Shown piece by piece: positions 9,195-18,137 of a stretch of 64,000 nt of DNA. Position numbers and translations under genes: made by a program. Source of the DNA: Bacillus sp. SD075 (lineage in GTDB: Bacteria; Bacillota; Bacilli; Bacillales; DSM-1321); assembly GCF_017355165.1 (NCBI RefSeq), contig NZ_JADILK010000004.1, positions 165,244-229,243 of the forward strand. Reading direction: 5' to 3'. A model generated the notes under the pieces. That model was not told where the DNA came from and ran no database searches. It was given only the letters and a program-made list of their open reading frames with translations. Numbering within the stretch: position 1 is the first letter of the stretch; every line of letters starts with the position of its first letter.

Positions 9195-9969
9195 TCCCCA
9201 TTTCCTCCTTCAGCACTTTTTCAATTTCCTCCTGTAAAATCGATAGAACCCTTTGTTCTGTATGCAAAGTTACACTATCCGGCATAACTCCATCTTTCAT
9301 GGAAGGGACGGAAATCGTCTCTTTAATTTTCCCGGGACGGGTTGCAAAGACGATGATTTTTTCGGAAAGCTGAACAGCCTCACGAATATTATGGGTAACG
9401 AAAAAGATTGTCACTTTAGTTTTTCTCCAGATTTCGAGCAACTCTTTATGCAAGACCATCCTCGTTTGCTCATCAAGTGCAGAGAATGGCTCATCCATCA
9501 GCAGGATATCCGGTTCCATCACCAACGCTCTTGCGATAGCCACCCTCTGTTTCATGCCCCCTGAGAGTTGATGCGGATAGGAGTCAACATATCGGCTGAG
9601 GTGAACCATCTTTAATATGTCCAATGCCTTGGCTTTAGCCTCTTCATTGGGAATTTTCTTTAACTTCAGTCCGTATGTAACATTTTCAAGTACCGTCAAC
9701 CAAGGAAATAACCCCGCCTCTTGAAACACTACGACCCGTTCCGGTCCTGGTTTCATCACTTTTTTCCCAGCTACACGTATTTCACCAACATCTGCCTTAT
9801 CAAGGCCGGCAATTAGATAAAGGAGTGTGGATTTACCACATCCAGAAGGACCAACGATCGAAACGAAGCTTCCTTTCTCGACCTCTATGTTTATCTTATC
9901 GAGCACCTTTATGCTTTCTTTCTTTTCATTCTTAAAACTTTTTTCAATGCCATCTATAGTTAAATACAT
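9127..9969 (-). CDS. ssuB: ABC transporter ATP-binding protein, SsuB/TauB type
   Basis: 280 residues. Walker A GPSGCGKST, Q-loop VVFQEAGLFPWLTVLENV, signature LSGGMKQRVAIARAL and Walker B ILLMDEPFSALD are all intact, so it should power uptake. The FQEAGLFPWLTV form is typical of the sulfonate/nitrate/taurine branch. The C-terminus is about 25 residues longer than usual and contains the start of ssuC. It is the first gene of the operon. Confidence 0.87.
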   Translation of the reverse strand: MYLTIDGIEKSFKNEKKESIKVLDKINIEVEKGSFVSIVGPSGCGKSTLLYLIAGLDKADVGEIRVAGKKVMKPGPERVVVFQEAGLFPWLTVLENVTYGLKLKKIPNEEAKAKALDILKMVHLSRYVDSYPHQLSGGMKQRVAIARALVMEPDILLMDEPFSALDEQTRMVLHKELLEIWRKTKVTIFFVTHNIREAVQLSEKIIVFATRPGKIKETISVPSMKDGVMPDSVTLHTEQRVLSILQEEIEKVLKEEMGNDYSFKTNHIHRDDSGDMGSHI

Positions 9970-10164
9970 AAAGTCACCCCGCTTTTATATCGCATCGATT
10001 TACTAAACATTATTTCTTAATAATGATTAATCCAATGGTTTTTGTCAACTATAAAAATGCAAAAATTCTAATTTATCGGTATCTTTCCATCCAACTATCA
10101 ACGCATCGATAAATATTCCAATTTTACATAAAGAGACATATGGACAAATTCCATTCAACAAATA

Positions 10165-10196
10165 AAAAACCTAAGCCCATTCCAAGGCTCAGGTTA
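10165..10196 (-). terminator. Terminator of the YhgE/Pip gene
   Basis: Stem cctgagcc / ggcttagg (imperfect) followed by T6 on the minus strand. Confidence 0.65.
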
Positions 10197-10254
10197 ATTT
10201 TGAATATCTTTTTTTAATTAAGTTATCCAGGTTATCCGCACTCTGTCGTTGACA

Positions 10255-12351
10255 TTAAAAAATCCTGCTTCCATACAATTTATCCTTCATCTTTTGTGTC
10301 CTTGCATGCAGAGGCTTTTTCAAAATGATACCTAAGATGAGCGTGATTATTAAAAAGAGAATCAAGATAAAAATGTCCTTTCCAGCTACGCTCCAAGTTA
10401 TTCCCCCAACGGATTCACGAAGTAAACCCACTGCATAGGTGAATGGCAAGAAAGGGTTAATATGTTGAAAAAAGGGCGGTGTGACTTGAATCGGGAAGGT
10501 GCCGCCTGAACTTGATATTTGAAGGACCATTAAGACGACGCTTATTCCTTTTCCAACATTTCCAAGAACGGAAACCAAGGTGTAGACAATGAGTGTAAAT
10601 ACTGTACTTATCAGAACGGAAAACAGGACGTACTCAAATTTATCCGCTACATAAACACCAATAAGGATGATATTCCCAATGGAAACAATAAGAGCCTGCA
10701 TTACCCCAATGATGAAAAATATAAGATACCGCCCGATATAAATTTGATACGGGCTGTAGACTTTTTGAGAAACTCCCACACTAAGCATGGAAATCAATAT
10801 TGTACCGCCTACCCAAAGGGAAAGTGCCGTAAAGAAAGGAGACATGGCGGACCCATAGTTCGGAATCGGAAAAAGACTGTGTTTATTGAGCAGTACTGGT
10901 TCTGAAAAAAATTCGCTTTCTTGTTCGATATCATTCTTTAGGAAATCGATCACTTCTTCCATATTATAAGCTTTATCGATTTCCCTCATTTTATTAGCTA
11001 GAGCCTTTATTTTCGTTTCGATTTCCGGAAACTTATTCTGTAACTTATCAATGTCCCCTGTACGTGTTTCCAATGTTCGATTGGTCTCATTCAACGCCAC
11101 CTCTGGTAGAGCCTTGCTGCCCTCCTCCATCGTAAGCTGGACATTATTCAATCTTGTTTCCGTTTCATTCCAGATTTCATTGAATTTTGGCCCTGTTTCC
11201 TTTGAATAACTCTCCTGGAATCTTGCCAAGACTTGATCATTATCCCCGCCAAGTTCGATAAGATTGCCGAAGGCCCGGTTATTCAGCGCTTGGAGTTGGT
11301 TCGAAGTATTATCCCTAAGTTCATCAACTAGCTGTATTTCTCCCTGAAACAAGTTTTTCTCATTAAATTGATTGACTCTCATCAATAAATTATACATACT
11401 GTCCAAAAGGTATAACTCTTTATTTATCCTCATTACCCCTTGTTCAACTAGCTGATCCGACTCGTTTTCAGGCAACTCCTGCCCCGTTAACCGGTTCGCC
11501 AGCACTAGAATGGATTCATTATCGCTCCTGATGTTCGCAATATCATTTCTCAAAAGGGGATTGATTCCTTCGAATGCCTGCCTTGTTGAATCTACATAAC
11601 TAGAGACGTCCGATACCAATTTGTCCTTCTGCGACGTTATTCCTTCTATTGAATCCAGGCCATCATTAACTCTCTTAATGATATCTTCAGCCTTTTTAAC
11701 ATGAGTTTGAACGGTTTTGATAGTTTGTTCAAGCTCAGGGAGTTCACCCTCTAATAAATACACCATATTCTTCATTTTTTGAATCGTCGGCAACTCGTTT
11801 TGCAAGGTGATCCCCAGTTCATTAAAGATTGCAAGGATACTCCCACTGGCTGATTTGATAAAGGTTTTGCTCACATTGTCCACAATGCTGTTGGCACCCG
11901 CTGCTGTAATTTTAGGAGCAATGGAGTTGATTTTTTCATTTACATAGTAATCAATCTCCGCCTTCTTAGGGTCATCGGTCATGATCGTCGCAATATGTTC
12001 TGAAAAATTCTCCGGAATGATGATGGATGCATAAAAATCTCCCTTTTCCACCTTTGCTACCGCCTCTTTTTCCGATGTGAATCTCCAGCCTAAATCCTTA
12101 TTCTCCTTCAAGCCCTCAATGACTTCCTTACCTATGTTCACAGCTTCGCCATTTAACTCCGCACCTTCATCATTATTGGAAACACCGACAAGAATTCCCT
12201 CCGTATTTGCATATGGGTCCCAAGATGCGACAATATTAAACCACGCATAAATGGAAGGGATGAACATGAGAAAAACAACTACAATACAAACAAAGAAATT
12301 TTTATAAATGCTTTTTAAATCGTCAATGAAAATTTCCTGAATATTTCTCAA
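10255..12351 (-). CDS. YhgE/Pip-family membrane protein
   Basis: 698 residues. One N-terminal membrane helix (residues about 20-40) leads into an extracytoplasmic region with the YhgE/Pip signatures SIYAWFNIVASWDPYANT and VGVSNNDEGAELNG. A long coiled-coil central part (about 200-470) follows, then five or six C-terminal membrane helices from about 500. This is the ABC-2 permease-like layout of phage infection protein (Pip) of Lactococcus and YhgE of B. subtilis. In type VII secreting species similar proteins help export. No ATPase gene is adjacent. Transport or phage-receptor roles are inference from family. Confidence 0.82.
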   Translation of the reverse strand: MRNIQEIFIDDLKSIYKNFFVCIVVVFLMFIPSIYAWFNIVASWDPYANTEGILVGVSNNDEGAELNGEAVNIGKEVIEGLKENKDLGWRFTSEKEAVAKVEKGDFYASIIIPENFSEHIATIMTDDPKKAEIDYYVNEKINSIAPKITAAGANSIVDNVSKTFIKSASGSILAIFNELGITLQNELPTIQKMKNMVYLLEGELPELEQTIKTVQTHVKKAEDIIKRVNDGLDSIEGITSQKDKLVSDVSSYVDSTRQAFEGINPLLRNDIANIRSDNESILVLANRLTGQELPENESDQLVEQGVMRINKELYLLDSMYNLLMRVNQFNEKNLFQGEIQLVDELRDNTSNQLQALNNRAFGNLIELGGDNDQVLARFQESYSKETGPKFNEIWNETETRLNNVQLTMEEGSKALPEVALNETNRTLETRTGDIDKLQNKFPEIETKIKALANKMREIDKAYNMEEVIDFLKNDIEQESEFFSEPVLLNKHSLFPIPNYGSAMSPFFTALSLWVGGTILISMLSVGVSQKVYSPYQIYIGRYLIFFIIGVMQALIVSIGNIILIGVYVADKFEYVLFSVLISTVFTLIVYTLVSVLGNVGKGISVVLMVLQISSSGGTFPIQVTPPFFQHINPFLPFTYAVGLLRESVGGITWSVAGKDIFILILFLIITLILGIILKKPLHARTQKMKDKLYGSRIF

Positions 12352-12449
12352 AACATACCCCCGTGCAAAGTATTTTGATACTATTATTCGAAGAAATTTC
12401 TTAATCGATACTAAGTAAACATATCCAAGGATTAATCAAACCAAATAAA

Positions 12450-12482
12450 AAGAAGCAAGTAAGGGGATGCTACTTGCTTCTA
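12450..12482 (-). terminator. Terminator of galM
   Basis: Stem agaagcaagta / tacttgcttct around aggggatgc, between the Pip gene and the epimerase stop. The pairing works for either strand. Confidence 0.7.
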
Positions 12483-12486
12483 AATA

Positions 12487-13542
12487 TCACTTATCTTGCA
12501 TAACCTTGAATGCATATTTCGTCCGGGATTCATATATTTCATTTGCTGCCAACTTGGCAGTAGCAAATGAAGGATTGCTTATCATATTCGGGGGGATTTG
12601 TGTTTCCAAACAAACCCCTAAATGTTTTTGTGCTTTTTTCCCACGTATATCGATATCACCTTGCAACGAGTTTCCTGAATAGATCACTACACAAGGTTGG
12701 TCCGTTTCCATTTCAAGTTTCCTGCCGCTTTCTCGGTCGAACAAACATATTTCTTCCTGATTGTTGATGTTTAAAAGAAATGGATGATCATAGCCGCCAC
12801 CGACCAATTCAATTTGCTGTTCACTGCTGTCAATACCCATACCTAGCTTCTTGCTTTCCCTAAAATCAAAGGCCGTATTTTCCACAAATTCAACTCTGCC
12901 TGTCGGGATGAAAGAAGAGTCAAGTACCAGGAATCTATCACTCTTCAATATTAATTCATGCGATAAAATATCCCTTTTAAGATTCCCGCTTAAATTAAAA
13001 TATGAATGATTGGTTAAATTCACCAATGTTGTTTTATTTGATACGCCTCGGTAAGATATGATCAGTTCATTTGATTCATTTACCGTATAGGTCACTTCGA
13101 TTTTGAGTTCACCCGGAAAACCTTCTTCACCATCAGGACTCGTATAAGTGAAGGTAATGTGCGCCTCATCCAATGAATTTTCCAATGATGAATCCCATAC
13201 TGCTCGGTGAAAGCCATTGGGACCGCCATGGAGGTGGTTACCGTTTTCATTTTTGGCCAGTTTATATGTATTCCCATCCAAAGTGAATTCAGCCTTTTCA
13301 ATTCTGCCGCTTACTCGGCCAATGATTGACCCAAAATAATGCGAGTTCCTTTCATATTCTTCTAGGGTATCAAAACCCAACACGACACTCTCTTTTATAC
13401 CGGTTTTATCGGGCATCAATATATTCGTAATGATGCATCCATAGTCAATACAAGTGAACTCCATCCCGCTCTTGGTTTTCACAGCATAAGACTTAATCAC
13501 CATTCCATCCAGTTCACCAAAGACACTTTCGGAAACCTCCAT
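12487..13542 (-). CDS. galM: Aldose 1-epimerase (mutarotase)
   Basis: 351 residues. The enzyme interconverts alpha and beta aldose anomers. Catalytic residues are visible: the histidine in NLTNHSYFNLSG and the glutamate in GVCLETQIPPNMI, plus the substrate loop HLHGGPNGFHRAVWD. The ATG at 13542 follows GGGGGAGATGAA; a start at 13566 has no ribosome site. It is downstream of and co-directional with a sugar/proton symporter (gap about 90 nt), so the pair likely imports a sugar and speeds its anomer equilibrium. Confidence 0.9.
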   Translation of the reverse strand: MEVSESVFGELDGMVIKSYAVKTKSGMEFTCIDYGCIITNILMPDKTGIKESVVLGFDTLEEYERNSHYFGSIIGRVSGRIEKAEFTLDGNTYKLAKNENGNHLHGGPNGFHRAVWDSSLENSLDEAHITFTYTSPDGEEGFPGELKIEVTYTVNESNELIISYRGVSNKTTLVNLTNHSYFNLSGNLKRDILSHELILKSDRFLVLDSSFIPTGRVEFVENTAFDFRESKKLGMGIDSSEQQIELVGGGYDHPFLLNINNQEEICLFDRESGRKLEMETDQPCVVIYSGNSLQGDIDIRGKKAQKHLGVCLETQIPPNMISNPSFATAKLAANEIYESRTKYAFKVMQDK

Positions 13543-13628
13543 TTCATCTCCCCCAATCCTGCACAATCATGCTCTTTAGCCTTTTTTGACATCATTCAGA
13601 ACCCCTACTTAAAAGAGTCTTCTGCATA

Positions 13629-15017
13629 TCAAGCTGTTTCATTCCACATGTTATCCATATCTTCAAGCTTTTTCCCTTTTGTTTCAGGTATGAACTTCCA
13701 GACAAAGAAAGCTGAAAGAACGCTCATTAACCCATAGAACCCGTAAGTCATCGCGCCACTGTATTCCATCATCATTGGATAGGTGGCGGAAATCAGGTAA
13801 TTGGCAATCCATTGAGCAGCTACTGCAATGGCAACTGCCTGTCCACGGATTTTATTAGGGAAGATTTCGGAAATCAACACCCAACAAATTGGACCCCACG
13901 ACATCATGAATGATGCCGTATAAACAATGATAAATAACAAAGTGCTTATGCCGATTATATTGGCATATGCCATGCCAGCTACACCAAACATACCAATGGC
14001 CATTCCAATGGAGCCCACTATCAGTAATGGCTTACGTCCCCATCTGTCAACCGTCATGATCGCAATGATAGTGAAGATCACGTTGACCATCCCCATGATG
14101 ATCGTTTGCATCATGGAAGCATCCTTCCCCGCTCCCATGCTTTCAAATATCCGTGGCGCATAATATAAAGCGACGTTGATACCCACGAACTGCTGGAATA
14201 CGGAAAGCATGATCCCAATGACGATCACTAATTTCCCGTATGATAATAGTTTTCCCGAGGAAACATTCATCGTTTTTTTAATTTCACGGAAGATGGAGTT
14301 CGCGTCCGCCGATCCATTAATTTTGGTCAATATGGACAGTGCTTTGGCATCTTGATTCTTCAATGCTAAATAACGCGGTGTTTCCGGTACGAATAGTAAA
14401 AAAAGGGCAAACAATAACGCAGGGATTGCCTCTGAGGCAAACATATATCTCCACCCCAAGTCATTGATCCATTCTATGGGCTGCCCATTCGCGATTGCCC
14501 AGTTTACAAAGTATACAACCAACATCCCCAGAATAATGGCAAATTGATTGAAAGACACCAATTTTCCGCGAATATCAGCCGGCGCTATCTCCCCAATGTA
14601 TATAGGAACGATCGCTGAAGCCAGCCCTACACCGATTCCTCCGATTATTCGATAGAGATTGAATGTAAGCAATAGAGCTATGGTCGGTTCTCCTTTTGTA
14701 AAAAAAAACACCTCGGGATATGCCGAACCAAGAGCCGACAATAAAAAAAGGATTGCAGCCACAATCAATGAATTTTTCCGTCCGAATTTACTTGCGAAAA
14801 AACCTGACAGCAAGCCACCGGCTATACATCCGATTAATGCACTGGAAGTCGTGGCTCCATGTGCTAGGGGGCTTAAATTCAAACTATCGATAAAGTATAC
14901 TTCCAAAGCTTTTTCCGCCCCTGAAATGACAGCGGTATCATAACCAAAGAGTAGTCCTCCCAGAGCAGCTACCAATGTAAGTGAAAAAATATAAAGTGAG
15001 TTCCGATTTTTATTCAT
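13629..15017 (-). CDS. MFS sugar:H+ symporter (XylE/AraE type)
   Basis: 462 residues with 12 predicted helices and the sugar-porter signatures: GGLLFGYDTAVISGAEKAL in helix 1, GRKNSLIV after helix 2, IGGIGVGLASAIVPIYIGEI, VPETPRYLALK before the central loop, DRWGRKPLLIVGS, and PETKGKKLEDM at the C-terminus. Such proteins import xylose, arabinose, glucose or galactose with protons. The adjacent mutarotase supports a hexose or pentose. Specificity is not readable from sequence. Confidence 0.88.
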   Translation of the reverse strand: MNKNRNSLYIFSLTLVAALGGLLFGYDTAVISGAEKALEVYFIDSLNLSPLAHGATTSSALIGCIAGGLLSGFFASKFGRKNSLIVAAILFLLSALGSAYPEVFFFTKGEPTIALLLTFNLYRIIGGIGVGLASAIVPIYIGEIAPADIRGKLVSFNQFAIILGMLVVYFVNWAIANGQPIEWINDLGWRYMFASEAIPALLFALFLLFVPETPRYLALKNQDAKALSILTKINGSADANSIFREIKKTMNVSSGKLLSYGKLVIVIGIMLSVFQQFVGINVALYYAPRIFESMGAGKDASMMQTIIMGMVNVIFTIIAIMTVDRWGRKPLLIVGSIGMAIGMFGVAGMAYANIIGISTLLFIIVYTASFMMSWGPICWVLISEIFPNKIRGQAVAIAVAAQWIANYLISATYPMMMEYSGAMTYGFYGLMSVLSAFFVWKFIPETKGKKLEDMDNMWNETA

Positions 15018-15101
15018 AATTTATTAGATCAGCATTTCATTAAATAAAAGAAAGCGGTTACCTAAATGAGGGAACAAATCGACCTATCCATGCCGTAACC
15101 T

Positions 15102-15362
15102 TTAACAAAAATGATCATCCCTATAGGAACCCTGATCAGGTCTTTTAAATAATTTATAATGCTTCACTATTCCCCCCTCCATTTTGAATGTGAATAAAGA
15201 AAAGTAATACTGTTCGGATCTAAAAACAGCGTCGAGAACATCTTCGTTTATCAAACCTTTATATGCCCAACCACCGTACCCTTTTTTGACCATATTCAAG
15301 AGCGTACCGCCTATTTCACATGTGATTACAGTTGAAAATGGCTCATTATCATTTCCTCCCAC
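15102..15362 (-). CDS. Hypothetical 86-residue protein
   Basis: A soluble-looking frame from a GTG at 15362 to 15102. Amino-acid use looks protein-like, but there is no clear ribosome site and I recognise no family. It may be a truncated gene remnant upstream of the sugar transporter. Confidence 0.3.
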   Translation of the reverse strand: MGGNDNEPFSTVITCEIGGTLLNMVKKGYGGWAYKGLINEDVLDAVFRSEQYYFSLFTFKMEGGIVKHYKLFKRPDQGSYRDDHFC

Positions 15363-15815
15363 ATTATTGGAATCGCTTACAAATTAATTCATGATAATTT
15401 TAACAGGATAAACTTAGTTTGTCTAATGAATATACTAAGTTTTCGTTTTATTTACACACTTGATCCATTCATTTTTTAAAAATGAACCAATCATTCTAGG
15501 GAATGAAATCCGTTGGTATCTTAAAACGGCAAGAAAACATTGCTTATCCATGCTTCGCCGTTTGGATGACCTGTGTGGGATTCGAACCACGACACCAAAA
15601 CTTTTACCCACCTGTAAAAGAGAGAATTATTTCCTTCGGGAATAAAGCAGATGCATACAGAACACTCTTTTATCAATTTTAATTAGAACTTACTACTGGA
15701 AAAACCGGATTTAAGGATGATCATATTTTTTTCGACACATTCCATAGGGAAACCCTATTTAAAAATACTCCTTTTTTCTTTTAATATTTCCCCTTCGGCT
15801 AATTGGATAGTAGGA
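15363..15815. other. Gene-poor stretch with tRNA relic
   Basis: Apart from the tRNA-like fragment at 15565-15640 I see no gene here. Confidence 0.5.
15565..15640 (-). pseudogene. Degenerate tRNA 3' fragment
   Basis: The plus strand reads gatgacctgtgtgggattcg then aaccacgacacc. It matches the 3' half (acceptor and T arm) of the tRNA-Val at 39781-39852 except for a few changes, including one base lost in the T stem. Beyond 15600 a cttttac/gtaaaag stem remains, but no proper anticodon arm or 5' half follows. It is probably an old integration scar or a dead tRNA. Confidence 0.55.
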
Positions 15816-15858
15816 ATAATTAAAAAGGGGTTTTTCCAGAAGGAAAAACCACTTTTTA
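15816..15858 (-). terminator. Terminator of the DJ-1/PfpI gene
   Basis: Strong stem: aaaaagtggtttttcc / ggaaaaaccccttttt with a 4-nt loop, ending 6 nt before the stop codon of the minus-strand gene. Confidence 0.8.
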
Positions 15859-15863
15859 ATGTA

Positions 15864-16388
15864 TTAGCGTTTTTCAATCACGGTTATCAATTCCCTTAAA
15901 TAATCCGGTAGATCAGGCGGGCGTCTGCTTGATACAAGGTTTCCATCTACTACGACTGGCTTATCTATCCAAGTTGCTCCTGCATTTTCCATATCATCTT
16001 TAATGCCCGGTGTACTCGTTACATTCTTCCCTTGTAAAATTTTAGCGGAGATCAACACCCAACCAGCGTGACAAATTTGCCCGATGGTTTTTTTATTTTC
16101 TTCCATGCTTTGGATAAGTGATATCACTTCGGGAAACCGGCGAATTTTGTCAGGTGCCCATCCGCCCGGTACAAGAATGGCATCATATTCTTCAGCGTTA
16201 ATACTGCCATACTCATAATCAGATATAGCTGGTACACCATATTTTCCAATGTATGTTTCATTCGCGCTTTCTCCAGCGAGGTGAACAATCGCCCCTTCTT
16301 CTTTTAATCGCAAAATCGGATACCAGAGCTCTAAATCTTCAAAATCATGGTGCACAAGACTGATTATTTTCTTTCCTGCTAATCTCAT
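15864..16388 (-). CDS. DJ-1/PfpI family protein (YfkM-like)
   Basis: 174 residues of the DJ-1/PfpI class I glutamine amidotransferase-like fold. The nucleophile elbow is IGQICHAGWVLISA (Cys), with AILVPGGWAPDKIRR and SSRRPPDLPDYLRE also typical of the PfpI/YhbO branch (stress-linked deglycase, hydratase or protease claims). AAGGAGAGG precedes the ATG at 16388; the longer frame to 16427 lacks one. It lies 110 nt downstream of truA in the same direction but with its own terminator. Confidence 0.82.
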   Translation of the reverse strand: MRLAGKKIISLVHHDFEDLELWYPILRLKEEGAIVHLAGESANETYIGKYGVPAISDYEYGSINAEEYDAILVPGGWAPDKIRRFPEVISLIQSMEENKKTIGQICHAGWVLISAKILQGKNVTSTPGIKDDMENAGATWIDKPVVVDGNLVSSRRPPDLPDYLRELITVIEKR

Positions 16389-16498
16389 GAAAACCTCTCC
16401 TTCTTTCGTTCTATTGCCCTTTACCATTCTTCCCTACTACTTCCCTTTTTCTACTGCCTATACACTTCACATGCATTAACCGATGCATCAATATTCGG

Positions 16499-17236
16499 TC
16501 AAAAATCAACCTTTACCAAGTACAATCCAGCTGCCTCCGCCATGCGGCCCGTTTGGATTCTTTCTTTTGACTCTAAAATACTTGGTATATTTTCAGCATC
16601 TATTTCATTCAACCCAACTTCTATCAACGTTCCGACAATCTTTCTAACCATATTATAAAGAAAGCCATCGCCTTGCACCGTAATTTGGATGAAGCCGGCA
16701 TTTTCTTCTATATCAATGGAATATATTTCACGCACCATGGATTTTTTTTTAGATTTTGCATTTGAAAAAGCAGTGAAATCATGTTCACCAATAAAATGTT
16801 GACATGCTTTTTTCATTTTTGTGATATCCAGCTTTTTCTCTACATGCATACTGTACTTTCGCATGAAAGGATTTGTATAAGGCTCGTTCCAGATCTTATA
16901 CAAATAGGTCTTATCCTTGGCATTATAACGGGCATGAAAACGTTCAGGAACTAGCCTAACATCGACAATGCTTATATCTCTTGGTAAATATCTATTCAAA
17001 TAATTCATGATTTCAGCTTCCGTCAGATTTTCACCAATCTTAAAATTGGCGATTTGTGCAAGGGCATGTACACCGGCATCCGTTCTGCTGCAACCGATGA
17101 TTTCAATTTTCTCCCCTGCCATTTCCGTTAATACATTTTCTATTTTCCCTTGAATCGTATCGTCACTATTACCTAGTCGCTGCCAGCCCTTATAGCGCCC
17201 GCCATCATATTGAATGGTCAATTTATAATTGTTCAT
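16499..17236 (-). CDS. truA: tRNA pseudouridine(38-40) synthase TruA
   Basis: 245 residues. TruA converts uridines 38-40 of the tRNA anticodon stem to pseudouridine. The catalytic aspartate is in CSRTDAGVHALAQ (about residue 52), with FHARYNAKDKTYLYKI, GEHDFTAFSN and the C-terminal FLYNMVRKIVGTLIEVG. Here it is solitary, not in the ribosomal-protein cluster where the main bacilli truA lies, so it may be a second copy. It lies between a tRNA relic (15.6 kb) and the island's left end. Confidence 0.9.
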   Translation of the reverse strand: MNNYKLTIQYDGGRYKGWQRLGNSDDTIQGKIENVLTEMAGEKIEIIGCSRTDAGVHALAQIANFKIGENLTEAEIMNYLNRYLPRDISIVDVRLVPERFHARYNAKDKTYLYKIWNEPYTNPFMRKYSMHVEKKLDITKMKKACQHFIGEHDFTAFSNAKSKKKSMVREIYSIDIEENAGFIQITVQGDGFLYNMVRKIVGTLIEVGLNEIDAENIPSILESKERIQTGRMAEAAGLYLVKVDF

Positions 17237-17698
17237 TGCTTCCTCCTTATTTTATTACTTATAGTCATCTAAACAGGTTCTTGATAAAATACAAGCCCCC
17301 ATACAACTCCTGCTGTGTGAGGGAACAGATGGCCTTTCCTTAGAAACGCATGTGAAATGTTAAGTTGTTAATGGGTTTGCAGCATAAATGTAATGAGTTT
17401 TCCCCCTTTACTCCCTTACTTCCACAAGTCTACAGGAATGCAGCAAAAGGAGTCCCATTTTCAAGTTACGTTTGGATCACCCCAACACTTACAAGGACCA
17501 TGATTTATGTAAAGATCATACTTCTTATCTATGCCATTCGATAGAAAATCCTAACTATCAAAGTGAAATGCACTTCTGCATAGTCTACCAAAGCGGCTAA
17601 CGTCATGCAACGAACGATTCACCGTCACATGCAGTTTCTGTGCAACTTTGTGCGATGCATACACAACACATGAAAAAATAAATGGAAGAGAAAACAAA
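17237..17698. other. Gene-free stretch left of the island
   Basis: No coding frame or RNA family is recognised. This is the sequence that lay downstream of tRNA-Val before island entry. Confidence 0.45.
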
Positions 17699-17738
17699 AA
17701 AAGACCCAAATCCTTGTGATATCAAGGATTTGAGCCTT
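17699..17738 (-). terminator. Terminator of the original tRNA-Val transcript
   Basis: Stem caaatccttg / caaggatttg with a T tract on the minus strand, about 10 nt beyond the tRNA 3' fragment. This is where a terminator for the minus-strand tRNA would lie before the island split the two. Confidence 0.65.
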
Positions 17739-17745
17739 TGTTAGT

Positions 17746-17792
17746 TGATGACCTGTGAGGGATTCGAACCCACGACCCCTTCCCTGTCAAGG
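17746..17792. repeat. attL: 47-bp core of island direct repeat (tRNA-Val 3' half)
   Basis: Identical over 47 bp to 39778-39824. It holds the tRNA acceptor 3' strand, T arm and anticodon arm but no 5' half, so it is not a working tRNA. Together the two copies bracket 22.0 kb that includes the integrase, as expected for site-specific integration into a tRNA gene. Confidence 0.92.
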
Positions 17793-18137
17793 TCTACTAA
17801 TAAATTATTTACTGTTGCCTCTTGTTACCGATAGTGTCCATAAATCCTTATATATAAAGGATTTGTGGACATTTTTCAAAAGAAATTATTCTCTAGTTTT
17901 CGATAGTTATCTTCAGTTTGTTGCCAATTGGTTGCCACAGATACTCTTTTGCATCTCCACCCACCGGAAAAGGCGTGGCTGACGTTATGACAGTATGTAT
18001 TTGGATTACTCATATATTACTGTCTTCCACACGACTGTAGTATATTTAAATACATAGAGATTAGTCGTGTTTTTCTATATAGCATCTTTTTATACTAAAT
18101 GCCGAGGGCGGGTATTGTTTTAAACATTAAATATCTA
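17793..18137. other. Island left end, non-coding
   Basis: Holds the left arm-type site (17918-17938) and a hairpin acacgact / agtcgtgt at 18031-18074. No gene is seen. Confidence 0.5.
17918..17938. promoter_or_regulatory. Left integrase arm-type site (paired TTGCCA)
   Basis: Two tandem copies of GTTGCCA at 11-bp spacing (ttgttgccaa, then ttggttgccac). The same paired motif occurs at 39668-39688 near the other end. Mirror placement just inside both ends is the pattern of integrase arm-binding sites; the function is inferred. Confidence 0.6.

Noticed and set aside
17746..17792. A second tRNA-Val gene
   Set aside because: Only the 3' half is present; the sequence after 17792 departs from the tRNA and has no D arm or 5' acceptor strand.
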